Notes under the pieces: generated by a model | Databases searched by the model: none | What the model was told of the DNA's origin: nothing | The model's input: the letters and a program-made list of their open reading frames with translations, nothing else | Shown here: positions 54,203 to 64,000 of the stretch, in pieces | Layout: every line of letters begins with the position of its first letter | Numbering within the stretch: the stretch's first letter is position 1 | Origin: Poecilobothrus nobilitatus | Taxonomy: Eukaryota; Arthropoda; Insecta; Diptera; Dolichopodidae | DNA length: 64,000 nt | Direction of reading: 5' to 3' | Assembly (NCBI GenBank): GCA_947095535.1 | Contig: OX352772.1 | Location: 99,543,956 to 99,607,955 of the forward strand | Position numbers and translations under genes: made by a program

Positions 54203-54437
54203 AAAACCCTTATTCAAAACAAAATTTTTGATATTCTTCCACATAGTTTTTTGATTTTTGGATTCTTCAATTTTTTTATTTATGTACGAATTTTTATGTT
54301 TATTAATTTTATTTTTATATGTATTTCTCAGTTTTTTATATTTATTCCACTCACTTGTATTATTTGTCCATTTCGCAAGTTCATATTGATAAATTTTTCT
54401 ATTTTTTAATATTTTATGTTCATTTTGAAACCATTCT
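54203..54437 (-). pseudogene. LINE-b, segment upstream of the Polinton X insertion
   Basis: The minus strand reads WFQNEHKILKNRKIYQYELA, EWNKYKKLRNTYKNKINKHK and KTMWKNIKNFVLNK, the linker between endonuclease and RT in LINE ORF2. The frame runs up to the Polinton terminus. It is in phase with the frame that resumes at 23,646 once the element and one 6-bp duplication are discounted. Its 5' side is cut by LINE-a at 54,438. Confidence 0.8.
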
Positions 54438-55540
54438 AATTTATTTATTTATTTATTTAGTTTAAAACTAATTTAACAATTATCACATTTTTTTCTTTTT
54501 TTATATAATCTTTCTTTCTTCTATTCTTTAATATACCGAATAATTAATTTTTTATAAACTTCTAATTTTGATTCTGTTTTTATTTCATTTGTAAGGCATT
54601 ACACATTTTTAATCCATTGTAAAACAATTTTCTTTTAATTTATTTCATTTCTTACTACATCTAATCTAAAATCTAATCTATTTCTTAAATAATAATTATG
54701 AACTTCATTTACATACAATAACTTTTCAGATAGATAATTAGGAAATAAGCCATATTTAATTTTAAATACTTGAATTAAAACATTCATTATTACTTTTTGC
54801 TTTACACTTAACCACTTTAATGTATTTAACATATATAATCTAGCAGTATATCTATTAACTTTTAATATAATCCTCATTGATTTATTTTGCAGTTTTTGGA
54901 ACCTACTCATCATACTTTGGTTTGATATAAAAATTATTGAAGAGCAATACTCAAAGTGGGGTTGTATAATAACATTATATAAATTAATTGTACAAGCTAA
55001 TGTGATATTCTTTCTAATTTTTGAAAAAAAATAAATTTTTTTAGCAATTTTTTTACAAATGTAATCAACATGAGATTTGAAATTTAAATTATTATCAACA
55101 AGCACCCCTAAATATTTTATTTCATTAACTATTTCTATATTTTAATTATTAAAAACAACAAGGTTATTATTTAATTTACTATTAATGATCAAACATTTAG
55201 TTTTATCAATATTTATTTTTAGTTTATTTATTTGGAACCATTCATTTAAATTTTGTAAATCTAAGTTTATTTTATTAACGCAATCATTTACATTCTCACC
55301 TATTATATATAAAAGAGCATCATCTGCGAAGAGTGCAATTTCATTAAATTTAATGCATTTCTGAATATCTTTGATGTATATTAAGAACAAAAATACTCCA
55401 AGAACTGATCCTTGAGGCACTCCAAGATTTGTGTCTATTACTTCTGAAATGAATTCTTTTACTTTTGTACGTTGCCTTCTATTTTGTAGATACGATTCAA
55501 ACCATTTTATTTTATTTATGAAGTTTAATATTATATTCTA
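54438..55540 (-). pseudogene. LINE-a, 5'-truncated copy inserted in LINE-b
   Basis: The minus strand carries the RT from the YLQNRRQRTKV region, through PQGSVLGVFLFLIYIKDI, the intact catalytic LFADDALL, KYLGVLVDNNLNFKSH and the C-terminal LNTLKWLSVKQKVIMN block, to an AT-rich 3' UTR and a (TAAA)n tail at about 54,438-54,460. A frameshift near 55,140 splits the RT. It is a close relative of LINE-b. Because the tail abuts LINE-b coding sequence in the same orientation, LINE-a inserted into LINE-b. Confidence 0.82.
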
Positions 55541-55624
55541 CTTATAATTATTTAATAATTTAGATCCCCACATTTTTTTTGAAATAGAGCTATGAAATTT
55601 TAACAGCTGATAGATCTCACAAAA

Positions 55625-56830
55625 ATATTAATTTTATTTTTAATAACTTTTTTTGTAGCCCCACCCGTTACGGAGCTAGAGCTCCCCAAAGGTTCAAAAA
55701 AGCTCTATATTTAAATTGTTATAGTACAAGTTGTATAAGGTATATCTTCATTATGAAAACGGCAAACGATTACTATTTTTATTAGCTTTAAAAATATATA
55801 TATAATAAATATATATTTGTGGCATACGGTGTTTTAATTTACCGTTATGCGAAACTCAAATTTTGCAAAATTCTTTAACCCTTCTATCTCCTAAACGGTT
55901 AAAGTTGGAAACTTGAAATTTTGACAGAAGTTAGATCTTTGAAAATAAGTATGAGTCAATTTTTTTTGTATCACTCCCCGTTTAGGAGCTGTAAGGGGTC
56001 AAAAACTGAAAATTTCCTACATTTAAACACCTGTAACTTGAACACCTGTTAAAATTTTTTTGAAGTAATACACAAAAATTAAAGCTTCAACATTATACTC
56101 TTATTTCTGTTAACAACTTTTTTAATAATATAGGGTTACTTTATAATTGACGAAAGTTTTACTTGATTTTTTCAAATTTTCTAACAAATTTCTTCAACAA
56201 ATTTTTTCCATTTTGTTTTACTCGATAATTTGAAATTGTTGAGGATATAATGCGTAGTACAAAAAAATGTAAATAAATAAACAACATAACGGTTGCTTGA
56301 AGAATTTTTATTTATATGATATTGATATACATACATACTTATATAATATCATGTTTATTTACATATCGTATATGTCACTGATGAATGAATGATAAGAGTA
56401 TAGATGTATATTATATAGCGCCGTATTTACATACATATACATATGTATTTTATTGTATTTATAAGAAATTATTCTGTCAATGGAATATTTAAATATAATA
56501 TAATATTTAAAATTATATTTACTATTTTGTACTAAGTAAATTTAATATACATTTACCGCTTAGTATTAAATGGTACTATAGAATATTTGAAAAAGTTTTG
56601 GATTGATAATCGTTATGTGGAAGGGTAAAAACTGCTTTTGAAGAATGTATAAATATATAGTTTGTATATATGTACAACCCATAATTCTAGAAATTATAAA
56701 ATTCACCAAATTATTTTAAAATACTAAAATATTAAAAAAATAATATTGTAAGCAAAGTGACAGGCTGTGAACATACTAACGGTTCGTACGGGTGTCTAAG
56801 AGTTGACAAAGGCAACTGTATTCTTCCTCG
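55625..56830 (-). repeat. Dispersed repeat E, copy 2 (truncated)
   Basis: Inverted relative to copy 1. The CGAGGAAGAATACAG end is at 56,830. The other ~110 bases of the 3' end are missing at 55,625. Confidence 0.85.
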
Positions 56831-57113
56831 TTTTAATGAGTGTTCAAAATCACTTTTATAATCTATGAGCAAATTATTGTTTTTATTTACACTCTTTTTT
56901 ATTTCGATCATTATTAAGTCAATATCATGTATTAATGTAATGCAACCATTACATATATATTTTATCATACTATTAGTTAATAGTGAATTATAACTTGTTT
57001 GAATCAACACTGGAATACTTTACAGCAACGTGATAAACTTTGCCACAAACTCCTTTACATCGTATACCAGATTCTGCTCGAATCAGCGTTTTGCATTTAT
57101 TACATTCACTCAT
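56831..57113 (-). pseudogene. PHD-finger-like ORF, probably LINE ORF1
   Basis: The minus strand from ATG 57,113 reads SECNKCKTLIRAESGIRCKG then VCGKVYHV and later YICNGCI. The C..C....C...C...H....C..C spacing resembles the PHD/RING-type finger at the start of ORF1 in some insect LINEs. One expected Cys after the His is replaced, a stop lies near 56,975, and the frame is cut by repeat E at 56,830. Placement 5' of LINE sequences on the same strand fits LINE ORF1. Confidence 0.55.
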
Positions 57114-59480
57114 ATTATAATATTTGTATATATCGTTGTATTTAATAATTTTAATATTTGTTTAATTGTCTTATGTCTATATTTATGTACACAATCTAAT
57201 TATGTTAATATTAATCTAAGTATTATTAATTTAAGTATGTATGACTATAAGCATATATTATATAGTTCTCTATTATGTAAATATTATTTGAGCAGCCAAA
57301 TTACAATAGAATCTATAATATAATACACAAAATGTTGGCGAGACCTTGCCAACATGTAAAAAAAAATATTTTATATCTATAATAAAACACTCACACTGAA
57401 TGTAAACTAAACTGGCAATGATGATATTTCTATATATTTATTTAATAATTTAAAATTTTATTACCAGAGACACGAATCTTTAACTCAAAGTATTATCAAG
57501 AGACACAAACCGTTCATTAAAAATATAAATAAATTTAGTAAATATTATTACCAGAGACCAAATTTTACACTAGAAGTATTGTCAGAAACGCAAACCGTTC
57601 ATTAAAAGTGAGTACAGTCAAAAAAGGAAAAGTACATACTTAAAAAACACATTTTCAATAAATTCAGCAAATTTTTAATTTTTAAATTTGACCGCCACAT
57701 CTATTATAAACTGGTCACAGCGGTAAATTAAAAATAAATTATTAATCTTCTGTTGGCGTTTTCAATCTTTGTTTTTGAAAAAAAAAATAAAAATTGGTAC
57801 TCTTAATAAAATTAAAACGCCTGAAAGTGAAAAAGAGAGAGTGAGCAAAGTTTATAGTAAACCTTATATTTATAAGAAACAAATAATAGGCCGATTTTAT
57901 TCTTGATTTTGGTTTCACTATTATAAAAGCTGGTAAAAGCTTCGCAACAGGCTTTAAAGTAGTTTTCTTTATTTAGATTGAAATTTTGATTTTTAAGCTG
58001 AATTTTTGATATAACATAAAATATTCAAATTGTTTTTATTAATATAAAATTCGGCAGACTTAGCTAATTATATTTCATAACAGAAATCAGAGACTTACTA
58101 AATATTATAGAAATAGATATTTTTCTTAAAAAAAAAAAGAAAAAATAACATAGAAATTATCATTTTAGAAGCCTTCTCTCACAATAGATTCATAATTTTG
58201 TACTAATTTATTATTAGACCATTAAATTAAAAAGCTGTCGAAAACGACCGTCACAAAAAAAAGCCCCCGAAAATTTATGAAATTTCATTATCAGAGACAT
58301 GAATCTTTTATTAAATATAGGTATCAAAGACCTCTTCCAAAGTACATTTAAATAAAATAAATTGAGCAAATTTTTTTCAAGCAAAAAAAAAATAAACGCA
58401 AAAGACTTGAAAGTAGTTTTGTTAAATAAAGTTAATATTTTTGATATAATATAGAAAAATTAAAAACTTTATTTCAAAATAAAATTCGGCATATTTAGAT
58501 AAATATTATGTCATTACGAAGACACTAAGATTGATAGAAGTATTTTTGCAAAAGAAAAATAACACTAATTATTAAATAGGTGTCTAAGTGTCATATTCTT
58601 TTAAATTTCGTGTGAATTTCGACACGGAAAATATAAAGTTTCAGGTCGAGCTAAAAGGCAAACGTAAAAACACATTCAGGGCGGCGACCGAAGGCGTTGA
58701 ACGAATTTACCGCCGAAAACAGCTGTTTTTCATCGACATAAAAATTTTTTTTTAAAACTAAAGAAAAATAGAGAGTAAAATTTTAACAAATATTAAAATT
58801 ATTTCGATTATTGTGATTGTTTTAAATGTAACAAAAAAAAAAAATTTCGTAGCGGTTGGTGTTGGTTGGTTTTTCATCGGTTTTTATTGTGCACTTTATA
58901 CATGTGTTTCAAACAATTTTTGAGATATCGGCACGAACTTTTACCCTGAATGTGTTTTTAGCTTGGACCATTTTTTCTCAATGATTAAAAAACTGTCAAA
59001 AATTACCGCCACGAAAAAACAGCGAAAAAAAATTAATAAACTGTACCTAACATTTTTAATTTTATGTGTTTAGATTTGTTTTATGTTTTTTTTCTATTAC
59101 ATCAAGTAAGTAAGCGATTCCGACGTTTTTTTAATGGTGTTGATGTAAAAATGAAATTTTTAGGTAGTTTATTAAGGGAGTCAGTATGATACCGTAAATG
59201 TTTTTGAATCTATAGAAATTGTGCAATTGCACAGGGGATTTTCTAGTAAAATTACAAAACACAATTTAATTTATAATTTGCGAATAAGTCCTCTTATGTA
59301 TTTTATGTACTCCTGATTAAATGAATAATGATTAAATTAAAATTAAATGATTATCGAATTTCACTTCACAAAATTTATAAAATTCAGTCTTTAATTCAAT
59401 TTTCGATTAATTTTTTAAATACTGATCAATTCACGCTATATGTTCTTCTCAAAATTTTACTCAATAATTAGAAATTTAAT
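57114..59480. other. Long stretch without a recognised gene
   Basis: AT-rich. Short landmarks are an ATGTTGGC..GCCAACAT dyad (57,330-57,355), repeated ACCAGAGAC(A/C) phrases (57,463, 57,551, 58,297), ACCGCC motifs (57,690; 58,710; 59,005), and a GTGCAATTGCAC palindrome at 59,220. The repeated CAGAGAC phrases suggest decayed internal repeats. Confidence 0.4.
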
Positions 59481-59499
59481 TCAAAAAAAAAGTAATTAA

Positions 59500-60990
59500 C
59501 ATAAACAAACTAAACAAAAGTAGAAATGATTTTGAACCAGGAAACTCTGGTGAAGTTTTAGTTAAAAATTCTGACGCAGAAAGATATAAAACTAATCCAA
59601 GATACGTACAAATTGAAAGCCGACTGGAAAGATATAAATTAATAAAATTTAAATTCATTTCAAGTTATTTTAAAACAAAATATAAAGCACGATTGCATAT
59701 AGTAAAAAATGTGATTTCTGTACCACCATCCGAGCATAACCATGCTGGAGAAGCAGCAAAAGTCGAGGTAGCACACCATATGAAAAATATAAGAAATGAA
59801 GCGAAAAAATCATTACCAGGCACCACACAAAGAATTTCATCAAAAGAATCTGAAACTATATCCATTTCTGTTGCAGCCCAGATGCCAAATCATTCTACAA
59901 AAAGTCGTATTCGAGCATCTAGAAGAAATGATGCTGCTGGTGATAAATATGAACCAATATCAACCAATAAGGATTTTTGTATTCCAGAAAAATATTGTTT
60001 AACTGCAAAAAAGGAAAGATTAATTTTTTTTCACAGCATTGCCGAGGATAGTTCAATCGCATAATAATTTTTGGTACTAAAGAAAATGTGGAAATTTTAG
60101 CCAAATCTTCCGAGTGGTATGTCGATGGTACATTTTCTGTATGCCCACTATTATTTACACAATTGTATGTAATTGATGGGATTATTTGTAATCATCCGAT
60201 TCCACTTGTATTTGCGCTTTTGCCAAATAAAATGCAGTTAAAATATGTAAAACTGCTAGTTGCATTGAAAACAGAGTTTCCATATATGAACCCATTGAAG
60301 GTGCACATGGACTTCGAAATATCTGCCTTCAAAATAATATATCCAAAGATTAAGTTTCAATTATGCTTCTTTCATTTTAAAAAAGCTGTGTATCGTAAAT
60401 TATGTACTATTGGACTTAAAACAAAATATGACACTGATCCTTCTTTTGCGTTAAAAGTGAAACATTTGATTTCTTTGGCGTTTGTTCCACATGACATGGT
60501 TATTAAGTATTTTAATATACTTATTTAAGAAAAAAATTTACCGGAAGAGGCAACTTCATTTCTCAATTATTTCGAGGAAACCTATATAGGCAAGATGGGT
60601 TTAGCAGGAACTCGTAGAACATCAAGATATGCAATTTCATATTGAAACATTTTCGAAGCTGTTAAAAATAACGCGGACAAAACAAATAATCGATGTGAAG
60701 GTTGGAACAATAAATTCCAAAATCTAATTCAAATTGATTATCCACATATGTGGCTCTTTATTACAACTTTAATTAGTGAATAATTACAAAATGAAATGCT
60801 AAGAGAACAATATATTGCTTGAGATAGTGTAGAGTCAAAATGTAAGCGCTATAGAGATAGCTCGGTATGTTGCAAAAATGCAATAGAAAATTTTGAAAAA
60901 TTGCCACCAGTTATATTCTTGAGAAGCATGGCTCATAATTTTGATAATGGAAGAGTCACAAAAATGTATGATGATGTCAATAATTAAAAA
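59500..60990 (+). pseudogene. MULE-type transposase with FLYWCH-like N-terminus
   Basis: The N-terminal part (about 59,500-59,760) has ARLHIV and the EHNHAGEA motif of a FLYWCH zinc finger. A helical linker follows. From 60,070 the MULE catalytic domain reads SSEWYVDGTFSVCPLLFTQ (first Asp), PLVFALLPNK, VHMDFEISAFKIIYP (second Asp) and FHFKKAVYRK. A C-terminal part has YFEETYIGKM, RTSRYAIS and NNRCEGWNNKFQNL. Stops or frameshifts lie at 60,062, 60,527, 60,643, 60,780 and 60,822, so it is dead. No terminal repeats are evident. Confidence 0.82.
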
Positions 60991-61246
60991 TTTAATTCCT
61001 ATTACTCTTACACTTTTTCATTTTTTTTTTATTTTTGTATACACGTAATAATAACATGTTAATTTTTTATGGTAAAGAATTAGGAAAAAAAATCCTAAAA
61101 ATTGATGATTATGCAAATAATTAAGAACTTTATTACTATAATATTGTTTTTTTTTTTCATTTTTTATTTTTTGTATACACAATAAATTTCGTTATGTTTA
61201 ATTTATAATTATTTGAATATTTAACTCAATTTATTATTTTATTTAA
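60991..61246. other. AT-rich 3' flank of the MULE, no gene
   Basis: A short duplicated phrase (CATTTTTTATTTTTGTATACAC) occurs at about 61,020 and 61,160. Confidence 0.4.
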
Positions 61247-61515
61247 TTATTTAACTCTGGTAGCCAGAACAATCGCGCGATACGGAACTCAACCAAAAAA
61301 AATAGGGAACCTACAAATTGCTCTCAGAATATTTTGTGTAAATTTGAAGATTCTAGCTTTCTTAGTTTTTAAGTTAGCGTGCTGACGGGCGGACATGGCT
61401 TAATCGACTAAGAATTTGATGCAGATCCGATCCATACCTTTGAAGGTATATCTAGTTCGCTTATTTCGAGGTGTTAAAAACGGAGGAGTAATTTTCTTAT
61501 ACCCGATACTCATCC
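61247..61515 (+). repeat. Fly-type dispersed repeat fragment related to E
   Basis: GACGGGCGGACATGGCTTAATCGAC is a phrase common in dipteran intergenic repeats (from memory). The end, CCATACCTTTGAAGGTATATC..GGAGGAGTAATTT, matches the 3' end of repeat E. Confidence 0.6.
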
Positions 61516-61549
61516 TATTATAAAAAGCTGTTTTTTAAAAAAAATTTTT

Positions 61550-62231
61550 ATTCTTTTTTTATTATGAAAATGTTTTTTTTTAAATTAACTTATAACGTTA
61601 CTATTTTTTTTTTTTTTAATTTTATTTCAAGAAAATATTTATTTAATACACAAATTGGATATTATGACTTTCCAATTTAAAATCAAACGTAACACTGAAA
61701 TTTCTAAAGAAAGCAAAAATTAACCAAAGCTTCAATTTTTCCTAACTTCTACAAAAAAAATATATAATAAAAAAACTAAAATTCTAAAAAATAATTGCTG
61801 ACAAATTTATGTATTTTAAAGTAAATCAATTTGCTGATAAGGATTATTTTTCATATTATTATTTTAATAATAACTTTCACATGGAATAATTAGTTATGCA
61901 ACAAAACAAAATTTTCTTACAACATAAGTGTTGCGCAACAAGCCAAAGTAAAACAAATATAATAAGTCTAAAAAATTTAAGTAATTTGAGTTTTGAAGTA
62001 TGTACCTCTAATTTAAGTCACACTTTGTGTGTTATATTAAAATAATAAAAAGAAAGAAAATGAGAAGTATTAGAATTACGACAAACGAAATGTTTCACGA
62101 GGTGTTGTATGTTAAATATTTCGTTTGTAATGTTTATTTTTAGTTATATTATAAATATAATATTTCATGTGGTGATTTTAGTTATTATTTTGGTTATTAC
62201 TTATATTGGAAGAGGATATATGACTCTCCCA
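61550..62231 (-). repeat. LTR of the same family as G2, minus strand, 3' end lost
   Basis: The part 61,550-61,995 is the reverse complement of 18,640-19,080. In the minus direction the LTR starts AGTCATATATCC after a purine-rich AAGGATGGGAG tract (62,231-62,241) downstream of env. Confidence 0.6.
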
Positions 62232-62345
62232 TCCTTAAGCTTGATGTCCTCCTGGACATCATTTTTTCTTGTTATGATTGGTAAATAGTTAACATTGTGA
62301 TTGGTAAATAGTTAACATTCTGGTTTGTTTTCTTGAATTTTCAAT

Positions 62346-62830
62346 TTAATGCTTTTTGATTTCATTTGGTTTACAGAGTATATTTAAAATTAGTACAATT
62401 AATGCTATAATAAGTAAAATTAAAATTTGTGTACAAAAAATTTTGTTATTATTTGTTTTATCAATTTGTTTTATGTTTTCAATTTGTTTTAAATGAATAT
62501 CTTTTAAGTTTACTTTTAATTCTACATTTTCTATATTTAAATAGTTTGGTAACATGATATGTTCAAATATATAATTTTCTTTGTTTGTAATATTTAATTC
62601 AACAGTACAATTACTAAATGAAATTAAATAGTTTTTGTTTAGTATATAAGTTTTATTATTAGCAGAGATTTTTAACATTAAGTTTTCCGGGTTTTTTGGA
62701 AATATAATTCTTAATTTTTTTTCAATTTCTTTACTACATTTATTAACAATAGAATTAACTAGATTTTGAATACATTTATCAGCCGTTTTTAGGTTTTTTA
62801 CATACATATTATTTTCATCAATAAACGTTT
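62346..62830 (-). pseudogene. env: Errantivirus-type env, C-terminal part
   Basis: The minus-strand frame is open to 62,346. It includes DKCIQNLVNSIVNKC, SFSNCTVELNITNKENY and a single C-terminal membrane segment (ILILLIIALIVLILNIL) with a short basic tail. It resembles the membrane-proximal half of errantivirus envelope. The N-terminal half is cut off near 62,830. Orientation and LTR match the G2 family. Confidence 0.7.
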
Positions 62831-62853
62831 TATTTGGTATCCGGCTAGTTTAT

Positions 62854-62935
62854 CGCAATAACAAATTCATAGCAAAATTCATCGCCCGCAATTCATCGTA
62901 AGCAATTCATCAGAAGCAATTTATCGCAAGGAAAT
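62854..62935. repeat. Imperfect 14-15-bp tandem repeat
   Basis: GCAATTCATCGTAA, GCAATTCATCAGAA and GCAATTTATCGCAAG follow each other, with weaker units on the left. Confidence 0.75.
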
Positions 62936-63767
62936 ATTCATTGCGAAGTTTATGGCGATGAATATCCGATACCTAATGAATTCATATACCTAATGAAATA
63001 TTCACTTTGTTTTTTCCAAAAAAAAAATCCAGCAGCCTTAATTGGTAATATTTGTTAAATATATTTTCTAATTTGAAAAATCAAAAATTATTCAGTATAA
63101 AGCTGAATAAAAATAGGGATACCTAAATGAAGTTTGAATTTTCATACGTAGAAAGTGAGAAAGGTAAACAACAAGTTCTTCTTCATGGGTTTATTTACAA
63201 CAAGGAGAGCGTGACTAACGAGAAATCTATTTGGATGATGAATGAATGATAAGAGTATAGATGTATATTATATAGCGCAGTATTTACATACATATATCCA
63301 GCTTTTATTTTAATTTCACAGACTTTAAAATTTATATATACTTATATTTATATATATATTTGACATATTGAAATAAACTTTTTCAAAGATATCTCGATTG
63401 TAACAATGTAGTTTAAAAAATTACAGAAAAATTATTATTTTTTTTTTTTTAATTGCTTTTAAAAATTTATTTTCTACTTTTTAGTTCAAAAAAGCTGTTT
63501 TTTTTAAAATTTTTTTTATTTATTTTATTTTATTCTTTTTAGTAACGACAAATATCAGTATTCAAAATTTAAATAAAAATATTGCAATTTTATAATGTTC
63601 TTTATTTCCACTTAAAATGCGATCCTTTAAAAACTTTGATTTATACACTGCCTTGTTTTTTCTTTCTTTTCATAGCATAACATTCTAATATTTCTTTTTT
63701 TCTATTTGTTATGTGGGTAAATATCAGATGTGCACATATACATAAGAAATAGCCTTTAAAAATATTT
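62936..63767. other. AT-rich region without a gene
   Basis: A 55-base piece at 63,237-63,295 (ATGATAAGAGTATAGATG) duplicates part of repeat E copy 2 at 56,385-56,440. Otherwise I see nothing specific. Confidence 0.4.
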
Positions 63768-63840
63768 AAAAACGAGGAAGAGTGCAGTAGAGTAGACTGT
63801 GTCAACTCTGGGATACCCGTATGAACGTAATATATCCTGT
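63768..63840 (+). repeat. Repeat E 5' end fragment or related element
   Basis: ACGAGGAAGAGTGCAGT and TCAACTCTGGGATACCCGTA match the start of repeat E (52,501). The sequence continues beyond the window without further similarity that I can see. Confidence 0.6.
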
Positions 63841-64000
63841 TTCTATAAAACTTGATCATTTTTTAAAAACATTCAGAGTTTTAGTACCGAACTACAGAGA
63901 TATATTTATGTAAATTGTGGAGTTGTATGATAGCTACCCGAATCTATTGCGCCTAGCTTCATTAAGTTCCAAGAAATGCAAAAAGCCTGAACCGGCTGCT

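Noticed and set aside
57030..57323. Plus-strand hydrophobic open frame of 97 residues
   Set aside because: It is antisense to the PHD-finger frame and arises from AT-rich sequence.
63980..64000. Possible further Polinton terminus (GAACCGGCTGCT at the window end)
   Set aside because: Only a 10-base similarity, and the sequence stops; the AGTAG end cannot be seen.

Overview
This is a eukaryotic, strongly AT-rich window made almost entirely of mobile DNA. Clues point to an insect, most likely a brachyceran fly: 17.6/297-like LTR retrotransposons primed by tRNA-Ser, errantivirus-type env remnants, insect-type Helitron ends, non-LTR retrotransposons, and a dispersed repeat ending in a motif familiar from fly genomes. 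I recognise no ordinary host gene. Almost every coding region carries frameshifts or stops, so this is a nested repeat graveyard.

Left part (1-23,646). A Polinton/Maverick (element W) enters from the left with its protein-primed DNA polymerase B on the minus strand. It is interrupted by a head-to-tail array of three non-autonomous Helitrons (1,977-9,904). It continues with a small OB-fold-like gene and ends at 11,640, inside the env gene of an LTR retrotransposon (G0, plus strand). G0 in turn lies in the env of a minus-strand 17.6-like element (G1, about 13,370-17,120). Next come a fragment with another OB-fold-like gene broken by a tRNA-derived SINE with a 16-bp target duplication, a plus-strand 17.6-like element with a deleted reverse transcriptase (G2, to about 21,940), and the 3' part of a minus-strand LINE.

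Centre (23,647-54,202). A second Polinton (element X) is inserted in that LINE. Its ends are inverted, begin AGTAG, and are flanked by near-identical 6-bp duplications (AAAATC/AAAACC). The LINE reading frame is continuous if the element and one duplication are removed. X carries the virus-like set in order: integrase (minus), packaging ATPase, a basic TQT-containing protein, minor capsid, core protein, double jelly-roll major capsid, two small genes, an adenovirus-like protease, an unknown gene (all plus), an exonuclease-like gene (minus), a spliced OB-fold-like gene (minus), and PolB (plus) near the right end. It is about twice the normal length. It contains a 2.4-kb inverted duplication bearing an unrecognised spliced gene (here P) and small ORF Q, an inverted end of a third Polinton (Y, integrase plus right terminus at 41,640), a gag fragment, and SINE-like and GC-rich repeat insertions.

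Right part (54,203-64,000). It holds the other half of the split LINE, a second LINE copy, two copies of a 1.3-kb non-coding repeat (E), a PHD-finger ORF, a MULE transposase pseudogene, and a minus-strand env fragment with LTR sequence matching G2.

The most unusual material is the Polinton accessory set. It includes the spliced gene P, the OB-fold-like gene R whose intron follows its ATG directly, four diverged OB-fold-like genes in one window, and repeated fold-back duplications that may record aberrant replication of these virus-like elements.
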